64,000 nt of DNA from Pleomorphochaeta sp. Lineage in GTDB: Bacteria > Spirochaetota > Spirochaetia > Sphaerochaetales > Sphaerochaetaceae. Position numbers and translations under genes: made by a program. Under the pieces are notes generated by a model that ran no database searches, was not told the DNA's origin, and saw only the letters and a list, made by a program, of their open reading frames with translations. Shown in pieces: positions 26,929-36,031 of the stretch (position 1 is the first letter of the stretch; the number at the start of each line of letters is the position of its first letter). The DNA is taken from contig JAQQAS010000059.1 in assembly GCA_028532815.1 (NCBI GenBank), forward strand, positions 62,001 through 126,000, given 5' to 3'.

Positions 26929-27588
26929 ACCAATCTCCTCATATTTAAAAATATTAGTATTTTAAAATTTAATTTTGTTTAGTTTTTTTTAATTGTCTTA
27001 TTGAAAATATTAACAAATCAAAAGTTAAATGTCAAAAAATTTGTATTAACTATTTTATATCTGACTTTCTTTATATATTTATAATTGATATCGTTGTGCT
27101 CTAAGGAATAAAGATTTAAAATTTATACAAATAGTATGAAATATTCACTTTTAGCGAATTTTAGGTAATGTTATAATGTAACAGTAATTTTTTAATTTGT
27201 TTCCTTAAATTTTAACAATTATTGTTAAAAATTTATTTTAAATTATAAAGTAATGCATTAAAAACCACTTGATAGTCAAAGGGAAAATTTTTATAAAAAA
27301 TTCTTTTTATTATAGTATATGAAAACATTTTTAAAACTATCAATATAAAACGAGGTAATAAACAAATTTAAATAAAACAAAAAATTTGTCATTCATAAAA
27401 TTGATAAGTTTATATTTGTGGATAGATGAAAGATTCTTTACAATCAATATATAATAAGCGGGTGTGAAAATTACAAAACATATGAAATTACAAATTAATT
27501 GAAATTATATAAGGATATTTAATGGACGATTAGCTGCATATAATAGACTCAAATGTAAACCACCCTTTTGAAGGGTGGTTATGATTTA
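26929..27588. other. 660-bp gene-free AT-rich region
   Basis: Longest gene-free stretch in the window, between the HTH gene start and the galK end. Only very short ORFs occur (for example a 9-codon one near 27319 and a 3-codon one near 27521 behind AAGGA). A strong hairpin at 27558-27580 probably terminates galK. I see no tRNA, known RNA or repeat. A decayed gene or an unrecognised small RNA is possible. Confidence 0.5.
27558..27580. terminator. Strong hairpin, probable galK terminator
   Basis: A 10-bp perfect GC-containing stem (27558-27567 with 27571-27580) with a 3-nt loop, 9 bp after the galK stop on the minus strand. The minus-strand tail is only moderately T-rich (TTTACATTT). Confidence 0.6.
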
Positions 27589-28854
27589 TTATGCAAAACA
27601 CAAAGTTTTATTTTCTCTAATACTCAGAATTGTAACACAATTCTTTCCAAATATTGATTCCATAATTTTGATTGTTCTACCAGTATCTTCAATTGGGATA
27701 TATGCTTGTACGGTTCCTGCAAACCCTCCTCCATGAACTCTTACTGCACCTTTACCTTGAAGAATTGATTCTAAGGTGGCTAAAGCTAATCCTAATCCTT
27801 GTTCTGTGGGATGAGCGTATAAATTTTGAAGATAGTTATAAGAACTCTGTCCTGATTGATTAACGAGCTTAAGGTATTGTTTAATATCTTTTTCTTGAAG
27901 TGCTTTGACCATTTTATCTACTCTTATATTTTCGTTAAAGTAATGAATAGCTCTTAAAATTGCTCTATCATTATTGATAGTTTTTCTAACTTTATAAATG
28001 TTATCAAAGAATAATTCGTAGGGAACTTCTCTTAGAACTTCTTTATCAAAATAGTTTGCAATTGATTTCATTTCTTCTGGGATAGCACTATAACAATGTG
28101 TTAAGTCATCATGAGATCCTTTTGTATCAACAATAATAAGATTATATCCAAATTCGTTAAAATTGAAAGGAATTTGGGTTACTAAGGGATTTGAATTATC
28201 TTTAAAATCAATTGAAATTATACCTCCACTCGCACAAGCACTCTGATCCATTAACCCACTAGGTTTACCGTAATATACATTTTCTGCAAATTGCCCAATT
28301 TTTGCGAGTTCTACTGGTTGTAAAATATCGTTGTTATAAAGGTTATTAAAAATTGTTGCACATAACACTTCGATAGCAGCAGATGAAGATAGACCGCTTC
28401 CTTTTAATACATTTGTACTTGTGTTTGCAACAAACCCACCAATTTTTAATCCTCGCTTTTTAAAATCATATGCTATTCCTCTAAGTAGTCCAGATGTTGT
28501 GTTTTCTTCATCTTTTCTAAAAGATAAATCATTTAAATCAACTGTTACTGCAGGGAAGCCTTCGCTGATTAAAACAGCTGTATTATCATCACTTTTATTT
28601 ACAGCAGCTATGGTATCAAGATTAATAGTTGCAGCTAAAACTTTTCCTAAATTATGATCTGTGTGATTCCCTCCAAGTTCGCTTCTGCCTGCTGTAGAAA
28701 AAAGATTTGCCTCAGATTTGTTAAATAATGTAGAATGAGCTTCTAATAATTTTATAAATCGATTATCTTTCTTTTTACTTTCAAAATTGTTTCCATACAA
28801 TTTGGGATATATTGTATGGAGTTTTTGATTTTTGATATCTTCAATACTTATCAT
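27589..28854 (-). CDS. galK: Galactokinase
   Basis: GHMP kinase phosphorylating galactose at C1 (Leloir pathway). 421 residues, slightly longer than the usual 380-390. Galactose-binding motif GRSELGGNHTDHNLG is at about residues 57-71, the ATP-binding GHMP loop VLKGSGLSSSAA near 149-160, and the C-terminal GGGFAGTVQA element near 376-385. AAAGGAG lies before the ATG. It is 12 bp downstream of galT in the same operon. galE is not in the window. Confidence 0.94.
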   Translation of the reverse strand: MISIEDIKNQKLHTIYPKLYGNNFESKKKDNRFIKLLEAHSTLFNKSEANLFSTAGRSELGGNHTDHNLGKVLAATINLDTIAAVNKSDDNTAVLISEGFPAVTVDLNDLSFRKDEENTTSGLLRGIAYDFKKRGLKIGGFVANTSTNVLKGSGLSSSAAIEVLCATIFNNLYNNDILQPVELAKIGQFAENVYYGKPSGLMDQSACASGGIISIDFKDNSNPLVTQIPFNFNEFGYNLIIVDTKGSHDDLTHCYSAIPEEMKSIANYFDKEVLREVPYELFFDNIYKVRKTINNDRAILRAIHYFNENIRVDKMVKALQEKDIKQYLKLVNQSGQSSYNYLQNLYAHPTEQGLGLALATLESILQGKGAVRVHGGGFAGTVQAYIPIEDTGRTIKIMESIFGKNCVTILSIRENKTLCFA

Positions 28855-28866
28855 AGACCACTCCTT

Positions 28867-29919
28867 TTATAATGATTTTAGATAATGTGTATTATCAAGT
28901 TCTCTTAATTGCTTTGCAGCCATTTCAGCAGTAATATCTCTTTGAGCCATTGCTAATAATTCATATCCTACCATAAATTTCTTGACACTTGCAGATCTAA
29001 GTAGTGGGGGATAGTAGTGAAAATGCATGATATTTCCTAAGTAATTTTCATTGTTAGTAGGTTTTTGGTGCAAACCCATAGAATAAGGAAAGTTTGTTTT
29101 AAATAGATTGTCATATTTAATAGTTAAAATATTAATAGCTTTTGCTAAATTTAAATCATTTTCACTAGTTAAGTCATTTAGATTAGTAAAAGATTTATTC
29201 AAAGGTAAGATCATAGTTTCATATGGCCAAGTAGCCCAATATGGAACTACAACTATAAAATCATCATTGCTATAAACAACTCTAGATTGCTCTTTTAATT
29301 CATATTGAGCATAATCCAATAGCATTGAACTATTATTTTCTTCATAATATTCTTTTTGTTTTTTTAATTCTACTTTAGGTAGGTTAGGAATAATCTCTTC
29401 TGCCCAAATTTGACCATGTGGATGTGGATTGGAACATCCCATTATAGATCCTTTGTTTTCAAAAATTTGTACATGGTTTATATAAGATAATTTGCCTAAT
29501 TCATTATATTGCTCTCTCCAAACTTTAATAATCTTTACAATATCTTCTACTTCCATTCTTGCAACAGTTAAATCATGACGAGGGGAGAAACAAATAACTT
29601 TACAAACTCCTTTTTCTCCTTTAGATTTTAGAAGATTATTTGGACCAAATTGAGTTGAAACACTATCTGTATCACTTAAAAGTGCTGAAAAATCATTTGT
29701 AAATACAAAAGTATCTTTATAATCTGGATTTTGTTCATTATTACTTCTTGTATTTGTAGGACAAAGATAGCATGAGCTATCATACTTAATTTCACTAGGG
29801 CGTTGAACATCTTCAACTTGACCTTGCCATGGTCTTTTAGTTCTATGTGGTGAAACTTTAATCCATTCACCTGTTAAAGGATTCAAACGGTTATGTGTTG
29901 ACTCTTGTAATTTTTCCAT
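28867..29919 (-). CDS. galT: Galactose-1-phosphate uridylyltransferase
   Basis: Transfers UMP between UDP-glucose and galactose-1-phosphate. 350 residues from ATG 29919, which has AGGAG 7 bp upstream; the frame is open to 29949, before the SD site. Active-site NPHPHGQIW contains the uridylylated His. CYLCP near residue 50 is part of the metal site, and LTGEWIKVSPHR opens the domain as usual. First gene of galT-galK, divergent from the LacI-type gene, with a palindromic operator in between. Confidence 0.94.
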   Translation of the reverse strand: MEKLQESTHNRLNPLTGEWIKVSPHRTKRPWQGQVEDVQRPSEIKYDSSCYLCPTNTRSNNEQNPDYKDTFVFTNDFSALLSDTDSVSTQFGPNNLLKSKGEKGVCKVICFSPRHDLTVARMEVEDIVKIIKVWREQYNELGKLSYINHVQIFENKGSIMGCSNPHPHGQIWAEEIIPNLPKVELKKQKEYYEENNSSMLLDYAQYELKEQSRVVYSNDDFIVVVPYWATWPYETMILPLNKSFTNLNDLTSENDLNLAKAINILTIKYDNLFKTNFPYSMGLHQKPTNNENYLGNIMHFHYYPPLLRSASVKKFMVGYELLAMAQRDITAEMAAKQLRELDNTHYLKSL

Positions 29920-29941
29920 AAATGCTCCTAAATGTATTGAT

Positions 29942-29957
29942 ATGTACACGTGTACAT
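29942..29957. promoter_or_regulatory. Perfect 16-bp palindrome, probable LacI/GalR-type operator
   Basis: ATGTACACGTGTACAT, a perfect inverted repeat with the central CG typical of LacI-family operators. It lies between divergent galT and the LacI-type gene. It overlaps the end of the galT -10 box and sits inside the spacer of a candidate promoter for the regulator, so one bound dimer could control both. Confidence 0.75.
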
Positions 29958-29982
29958 TATAATATAATATTTACTCTGTCAA
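29956..29982 (-). promoter_or_regulatory. Candidate galT-galK promoter
   Basis: On the minus strand, TTGACA (29982-29977) and TATAAT (29961-29956) with a 15-bp spacer, just upstream of the palindrome. A plus-strand TTGATA (29937-29942) and TATAAT (29958-29963), also 15 bp apart, could serve the regulator. Confidence 0.5.
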
Positions 29983-29999
29983 GTTAAAAAAGGGGTTGT

Positions 30000-30956
30000 A
30001 TGCCAATAACAAGAGACCAAGTAGCAAAGCAAGCAAATGTTAGTAGTGCAACAGTTAGTAGAGTCTTTAATAATCCAGAATCAGTTTCAGAACAATTAAG
30101 GAATAAAGTTTTGAAGGTTGCACGAGAATTGAACTATATCCCAAATAAAGCAGCTTCCCAATTAAGAAGAAGTGGCACTGGGGTTATTGGTGTTGTTAAG
30201 ATAAACAAAGTAAATAGATTATATTATTGGGGTTCTTTAAAACTATTCGATTGGTTCTATGCACAAGCTCAGAAGGGTATGTTAAAAGCTATTGAAAATA
30301 CTAGTTATCAATTAAGCTTCTATTCAATTAATTCAAAAGAAGAATTATTAAATATTTCAAATAAAGTTGATGGAATCGTAGGATATGATATCGATAACGA
30401 TGTTGAAGAGTCATTTTTTGAAGATTTAAAAATTCCATATGTTTTAGCTCATCATATATGTCCAAATAATAAATACATGCATGTTTCTACAGATAATGAA
30501 TATGGTGGAATGCTTCAAGGTAAATATTTAAAAAATAACAAAGTTGAGAATCCTATATATATTACTGGTTTTGTTGATGAAGTATTATCCCACCAACAAA
30601 GATTAAAGGGTATTCAAAGTGTATACCCTTCGATTCATGTAAAAGAAATTGATTTTTTAAATAAAAAAATTCTACACCAAATTATTAGTAATTTGAAAAG
30701 CGAAATAAAAAGCAATCAGTATGATGGAATAGCTTTTGTAAATGATCTACTTTTGGTCCAAATAATTGTGAAGTTGAATATTGATTTACCTATAATAGGA
30801 TATGATGGAGCCCCATATATATCCTTAATTAATAATGTATCCTCTATAGATTTCCACATCGATGATATTTATGAATTGGCACTGTCCAAAGTTATTAGTT
30901 TAATCAATGGAAATAAGATTGATGGTGAAATAATTAGACCTTCCATTATTGAATAA
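30000..30956 (+). CDS. LacI-family transcriptional regulator (probable galactose repressor)
   Basis: 318 residues. N-terminal LacI helix-turn-helix (VAKQANVSSATVSRVFN, residues 8-24), hinge helix LNYIPNKAASQLRRSG (about 45-60), then a periplasmic-binding-protein-like sensor domain starting GVIGVVK. GGGG lies shortly before the ATG. Its divergent position next to galT-galK and the palindrome at 29942-29957 suggest it represses the galactose operon and itself. That target assignment is inferred from position. Confidence 0.9.
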   Translation: MPITRDQVAKQANVSSATVSRVFNNPESVSEQLRNKVLKVARELNYIPNKAASQLRRSGTGVIGVVKINKVNRLYYWGSLKLFDWFYAQAQKGMLKAIENTSYQLSFYSINSKEELLNISNKVDGIVGYDIDNDVEESFFEDLKIPYVLAHHICPNNKYMHVSTDNEYGGMLQGKYLKNNKVENPIYITGFVDEVLSHQQRLKGIQSVYPSIHVKEIDFLNKKILHQIISNLKSEIKSNQYDGIAFVNDLLLVQIIVKLNIDLPIIGYDGAPYISLINNVSSIDFHIDDIYELALSKVISLINGNKIDGEIIRPSIIE

Positions 30957-31141
30957 GAATATAGGCTGTTTTATTGTTAATGGATAATTAGTTCAAATAA
31001 TAAATATTATTGCTATATAAATCAAAAGTTCTGTATAAAAATAAACATTAGTTTATGTCATAACTTTTTATTTAATTCTAGATACTCTTTATAATTTATT
31101 GGTATTTGTTATATTTTTTAACATTAAAGAGGGTGTAGGTA

Positions 31142-31169
31142 TTGATTAAATGGCATTTAGTTGTATAAT
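31142..31169 (+). promoter_or_regulatory. Candidate sigma-70 promoter for the response regulator gene
   Basis: TTGATT at 31142-31147, a 16-bp spacer and TATAAT at 31164-31169, 35 bp before the ATG at 31205. Confidence 0.6.
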
Positions 31170-31204
31170 TAGCTATAAAACAAATTTAACAACTGGAGAC
31201 ATAA

Positions 31205-32947
31205 ATGCCCGAAAATAGAAAAATATTGATTATTGATGACGATAAGATTCAAAGAAGAATGTTGTCGGGCATCCTTAAATCTAAATATAAGACTATTGAG
31301 GCTGAAAATGGGGCAGTTGGTTTAGATTTAGCAAATGAGTTCTTCAAAGAAATTGCTTTAATAATATTAGATCTTAGTATGCCAGTTATGGATGGTTTTG
31401 AATTTCTAGAAGAAGCTTCTAAAAATATTATTTTTAATGAAATACCAATTATTGTTTTAACAGGAGACGATCAAGTTTCTAGCTTATATAGAGCTTTAGA
31501 GCTTGGTGCTAATGATATATTACCTAAACCTTTTAATTCTGAAAAGCTTATTAATAAAGTTACTCAAATCATTCATTCATATCAATTGTTAAAAATTTCC
31601 CAAGATAGAAATTATTTCAATTTGACCGCTAAACAACTAGCCTATGCAAATGATTTAGATAAATTAACAGGCTTATTTAACAAAGATGCTTTCATAAAAA
31701 TTAGTACAGAAATTCTAAATGAACATCCTAAAGATAATTATTATTTAATTAGAGCAGATTTTGTTCGATTTAAACTTGTTAATGAATTATATGGTAAAAA
31801 AGCAGGAGACCAATTATTAAAAGCTTTTTCTATGCTTCTTGTTGAAGTTTTAGGTAAAGAAGCTGTAATTTCACGATTTAGTGATGATGATTTTGTAGGT
31901 TTAATTAAAAAAGATAAAGAAGATTTAAAATTTGATCTTATTACTATAGAAAGTTTTTTAAAGAATTACCCTTTAGATATTTCATTAAATGTAGTCTTTG
32001 GTGTTTATACAATAGATAATAGAAAATTATCTATTGATTTGATTTGTGATAGGGCTGCATATGCGCTTTCTAAAGCAAAACAAGGACGAGACAATTGTGT
32101 TTATGTTGTTTATAATGAAAAACTTGATAAATGGCTTAAAATTGAGCAAGCAGTAGTGTCTGGAATCGATACAGCAATTGAAAATGGTGATATTTTAATA
32201 TATTTCCAACCTAAATATTCATTAAATGACAAATCTATTGTTGGTGCAGAAGCTTTAGTTAGATGGCAACATCCATCTTTAGGAATGTTAAGCCCTGGAG
32301 TTTTTATACCGATACTAGAAGCAAATGGGGTAATTCATCAATTAGATTACTATGTTTGGGATAAAACTTGTGAGAGTGTAGCTAATTGGAGAAAAATGGG
32401 ATTATTACATATCCCAGTATCAGTAAACGTTTCTAGAAATAATTTTTATCGTGATAAATTATGGGTAGAAATATTAGATTTAATTGAGAAACATGGAATT
32501 ACCCCAGATTGTATTAACATTGAAATTACAGAAACTTCTTATATGAATGACCCTAATCAAGTTCAAAATGTCGTAAATAAATGTCAAGAATCAGGATTGT
32601 CTGTACATATGGATGATTTTGGTAGTGGTTATTCTTCTTTAAACGTATTAAAAGATTTAGTTTTTGATGCTCTAAAAATAGATTTGAATTTTTTACAAGG
32701 CTTAGAATCCAATGAAAGAGCAGCAATAATATTAAAATCAATTATGGATATGAATAAATTGTTAAAACTTCCAGTAGTTGCGGAAGGAATTGAAACTCAA
32801 GAACAAGAAAACTTCCTAAAAGAAATAGGATGTGAAGTTGGACAAGGTTTCTTATTTTCAAGACCCGTAGAAGAGAAGGTGTTTATTTCTATGTTAAAAA
32901 GAGAAACTCTTAGAAGAGAACAAGAAAATAAGAAAGCACACATTTAA
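31205..32947 (+). CDS. Response regulator with degenerate GGDEF and EAL domains
   Basis: 580 residues. Receiver domain (1-120) with IIDDDK acidic cluster, phospho-acceptor Asp56 in ILDLSMPVMDG and the LPKPF lysine. GGDEF-like domain (about 145-290) has SDDDF in place of GGDEF, so cyclase activity is unlikely. The EAL domain (about 310-575) keeps GAEALVRW, VNVSR, EITETS, DDFGSGYSS, KIDLNF and AEGIET, consistent with an active c-di-GMP phosphodiesterase. It is probably switched by phosphorylation; no kinase is adjacent. It lies 1.6 kb from the Pel-like operon and is convergent with the symporter. Confidence 0.92.
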   Translation: MPENRKILIIDDDKIQRRMLSGILKSKYKTIEAENGAVGLDLANEFFKEIALIILDLSMPVMDGFEFLEEASKNIIFNEIPIIVLTGDDQVSSLYRALELGANDILPKPFNSEKLINKVTQIIHSYQLLKISQDRNYFNLTAKQLAYANDLDKLTGLFNKDAFIKISTEILNEHPKDNYYLIRADFVRFKLVNELYGKKAGDQLLKAFSMLLVEVLGKEAVISRFSDDDFVGLIKKDKEDLKFDLITIESFLKNYPLDISLNVVFGVYTIDNRKLSIDLICDRAAYALSKAKQGRDNCVYVVYNEKLDKWLKIEQAVVSGIDTAIENGDILIYFQPKYSLNDKSIVGAEALVRWQHPSLGMLSPGVFIPILEANGVIHQLDYYVWDKTCESVANWRKMGLLHIPVSVNVSRNNFYRDKLWVEILDLIEKHGITPDCINIEITETSYMNDPNQVQNVVNKCQESGLSVHMDDFGSGYSSLNVLKDLVFDALKIDLNFLQGLESNERAAIILKSIMDMNKLLKLPVVAEGIETQEQENFLKEIGCEVGQGFLFSRPVEEKVFISMLKRETLRREQENKKAHI

Positions 32948-32949
32948 GT

Positions 32950-34383
32950 TTAATTTAATAAAGCGGCTTTTTCTATAAATTCTTCAGCTTTTTTAGTATC
33001 ATCATTAGTTAATAAACTTCCTACTAAATAAACTATTAATGATATTGTAAGACCTAATACAACTCTTAAGGTACCATCATTCTCAAAAATTGGTTTAAAG
33101 GGTAATCCTAATTCGATAAATAGATTATAAAAACAATATAAAGAACCTACTATCATAGAAGATAATGCTCCAAATGAATTTCCTTTCTTAAAGAAAAATC
33201 CAAAGATCAGAGGAATAAAAGCACCTGTTGTAATAATATCTGATGCTAGATAAGAAATAACTAATATGCTTCTGATTCTCAAGGAAATTATTAAGGCTAT
33301 TATAGTTGTAACAATAGTGGCATATTTTGATATTTTAATCTTATCTTGTGATTCTTTACCATTATTAAACAAATCCAAAGTTAAGGTTAGGGCTCCTGTA
33401 TTTATCAGAGAATCCATCGTTGACATAATAGCTGCGCTTATCCCAACAAATACAATTGCCCCCATAATATGCCCCATTTTGTCTTTTACAATTGCAGCAA
33501 TAATCCCACCTTCTGGCATTTTATCATATAGAACAATTGCAGCCATTCCTGTAAGAACAACTATGAGATATAAAGGTATATAAATAAAAAAGGACATAAC
33601 AGTCATTTTTTTTGCATCCTTTTCGTCTTTTGTTGCTGAGATTCTCTGCCAAACATTAGCTTGTATCATCCAAGCACAACCAAAAGTAATTACATAGGCA
33701 AAATATTTTTTTGCACCAGCAAAGAATGAAAAATAATTAGGTCTATTTATAATTTTAGAATATTCATATATTTGTTTAAACCCTCCAGCATTTGTAGTTG
33801 CTATGATAAATACTAATAACGCAGCAACAAGCAAAAAAATAAATTGAATAATATCTGTAAGAACAACGCCTCTAAAGCCTCCAAAAACAGAATAAATTAA
33901 TACTATTGAAGTTCCAATTAAAATACCTATTTCATAATTTAAATTTAAATAAGTTCCAAAAAATTGTCCTATGCCAACCATTTGAGATGCGACTGAAAAG
34001 GTCATGAATATATAGATTAAAAAGGATAAATACTTTGCTGTTGCTTTAGAATAACGAGCAGAAAAAAGTTCTCCCTGAGTTAAATACCCAACTTTTCTAA
34101 TTGATTTTGAGAAAATAATCATCAAAAAAGTGGAAATCAAAACTGGAACACCATAGTACCAAAATGCACTGATTCCATCCTCAAATGCTAAGTCTGCTGT
34201 AGAAATAGCTGATCCTGCACCCCACCAAGAGGCTATAAATGTAATCGATAAAGCCCAAAAAGGTAGACTTCTTCCTGCAAAAAAGTAATCTTCAACATTT
34301 TTATTAGGCTTTTCGATTGAGACAGCAACTAATAAAATTATAAAATAAATTACAAGACCAATAATTGAGAGTGTTTGAATCAT
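32950..34383 (-). CDS. Sodium:solute symporter (SSS family)
   Basis: 477-residue membrane transporter with about 13 hydrophobic helices. WWGAGSAISTADL (near residue 53), GGFRGVVLTDIIQF (near 167) and AAIMSTMDSLINTGA (near 318) are typical of the SSS family (PutP/PanF/SGLT). The substrate is not predictable from sequence; sugars, amino acids or carboxylates are all possible. AGGA lies before the ATG. It is separated from the Pel-like operon by 140 bp, so it is probably an independent unit. Confidence 0.88.
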   Translation of the reverse strand: MIQTLSIIGLVIYFIILLVAVSIEKPNKNVEDYFFAGRSLPFWALSITFIASWWGAGSAISTADLAFEDGISAFWYYGVPVLISTFLMIIFSKSIRKVGYLTQGELFSARYSKATAKYLSFLIYIFMTFSVASQMVGIGQFFGTYLNLNYEIGILIGTSIVLIYSVFGGFRGVVLTDIIQFIFLLVAALLVFIIATTNAGGFKQIYEYSKIINRPNYFSFFAGAKKYFAYVITFGCAWMIQANVWQRISATKDEKDAKKMTVMSFFIYIPLYLIVVLTGMAAIVLYDKMPEGGIIAAIVKDKMGHIMGAIVFVGISAAIMSTMDSLINTGALTLTLDLFNNGKESQDKIKISKYATIVTTIIALIISLRIRSILVISYLASDIITTGAFIPLIFGFFFKKGNSFGALSSMIVGSLYCFYNLFIELGLPFKPIFENDGTLRVVLGLTISLIVYLVGSLLTNDDTKKAEEFIEKAALLN

Positions 34384-34523
34384 ATAATGTCCTAAAAAAA
34401 AGAATTTTATTTATGTTACTCTTAACCGGTAAAAAAGTAAATTGAATGAGATTTAGTACTATTAACTTAATTCAATTAAAACTTTAATTTTCAATTAATT
34501 ATTTGAATACATTTATATTATAA

Positions 34524-36014
34524 TTATATTTTTTTCTCAGATGTCATTTTTTCAATATCTATTTCACTTCTCGCATTTAAATTATTTGCTAGTCTTACAA
34601 AAATATCATTATTGTCTTTTAGGTAAAGAGGTTGCAATGCAAAAGTTGAATAATGAATTTGATTTAAATAATTTTTTAAAAAAATTACAGCTAATATAAA
34701 AGTTATTATTGAAGCTATTACAAATCCAAATCCAGTATATTTTAATGGTTTTGTTGTAAAATAAAGTGTAAAAGATGCATTTAATACAAAGAAAGAAAAT
34801 GCTGTAATTAGGGCTCTTCCTCTTCTTTCAAAATATAATAATACCAAGATTAAAATGAAAGCAAATATATTAAACATAGCTCCAAAAGATGTAATTCTAA
34901 ATAGATCTCTGATAAAATAGTTAATGTTGAAATATTTGAAAATTGGTTTTGCTGTTAATATTAAAGTCAGTGTAATCAAAAACTGAAATATGAAAGTATA
35001 TATTAAATTATAATTTAAAGAACCTCTCATTTTATTTTTAGCTTTATCAATTTCTTCAAATGTTTCAGCTGAGTTGGCGTTTTCAAAGTATAGTTTATAA
35101 GCTTTAAAAAAGTCTGTTTCAATGATAACTAAAAATAATACTAAAGTAGGTATAGTTGTTAAATAAGATATAAAAACAGCATTATCATAGTAGGGAGCAA
35201 AAGTGAAAGTTCCCATTATTGTTTCTTGAAAGTCACTAAACCATAAGATGATATTATCAATCCATAAACCAGATGTATAGAAAAAACCAATAAAACCAAG
35301 AGTCGCAAACTTGCCTAAATACTTAAAAAAATCATATTGATATTTATCACCATAAAAAAATGTTGAAAAGAAATTATATAAAAATAATACTAATATTAAA
35401 CTTAGCCCTATTACATAAGATAATAAAAATATTGAAGCGCCTTGTAATTCTTTAAATTGTATTGGATTTTCTAAAAAATAAAAAATTAATCCTAATGTAA
35501 GAGCTCCACCAAAAAAATAGGCTTTGGCTATTAACTTATAGTTTTTAACTGCACTTAAGAAGATCATTAATACCCAAATCATAGAAATTATAATAAATAA
35601 ATATGAAGCAAATAATTTATAATATATGGGTAAAGGTTTGTTGTAATAAAACAAAAAACATACTGTAATACTTAAAAAGAACATGATTTTATTAAGGCCT
35701 AAGAAAGTTGGCCTTATTCTAGCATATTCTTGGTTGTATAATTTATCAGAAATATATCGTGTAACAGTTAGTTGAACTGGAGCAATTAAAACTTGTGAGA
35801 ATAAAAAACTATAAACGATTGTTGCTGAAAATAAATTTCTTTCTTCAGTTGGTATATTAGCTAACTTCATTAATACAAGTAAAAAATTTATTGATATAAC
35901 ACTTAATATCCATGGTCCTGCAGCAATAAAGGATGAATATAAGTAGGCTAGTGCTCTATTAGTAAACGTATCTTTTTCAAACATTCGTTTTAATGCAAAT
36001 CCAATACCTGCCAT
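34524..36014 (-). CDS. pelG: PelG-like exopolysaccharide export protein
   Basis: 496 residues with about 12 membrane helices. The N-terminus MAGIGFALKRMFEKDTF followed by AAGPWILSVISI is the PelG signature; PelG is a MATE/Wzx-like flippase-type partner of PelF in Pel synthesis. Last gene of the operon, 17 bp after pelF. The cytoplasmic C-terminal tail is short. Function by family knowledge: polymer translocation across the inner membrane in complex with PelD, PelE and PelF. Confidence 0.9.
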   Translation of the reverse strand: MAGIGFALKRMFEKDTFTNRALAYLYSSFIAAGPWILSVISINFLLVLMKLANIPTEERNLFSATIVYSFLFSQVLIAPVQLTVTRYISDKLYNQEYARIRPTFLGLNKIMFFLSITVCFLFYYNKPLPIYYKLFASYLFIIISMIWVLMIFLSAVKNYKLIAKAYFFGGALTLGLIFYFLENPIQFKELQGASIFLLSYVIGLSLILVLFLYNFFSTFFYGDKYQYDFFKYLGKFATLGFIGFFYTSGLWIDNIILWFSDFQETIMGTFTFAPYYDNAVFISYLTTIPTLVLFLVIIETDFFKAYKLYFENANSAETFEEIDKAKNKMRGSLNYNLIYTFIFQFLITLTLILTAKPIFKYFNINYFIRDLFRITSFGAMFNIFAFILILVLLYFERRGRALITAFSFFVLNASFTLYFTTKPLKYTGFGFVIASIITFILAVIFLKNYLNQIHYSTFALQPLYLKDNNDIFVRLANNLNARSEIDIEKMTSEKKI

Positions 36015-36031
36015 AATCTCTCTCCTTATTG

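Noticed and set aside
33266-33583. 105-residue plus-strand hydrophobic ORF
   Set aside because: Antisense to the symporter; its hydrophobicity mirrors the membrane helices on the other strand.
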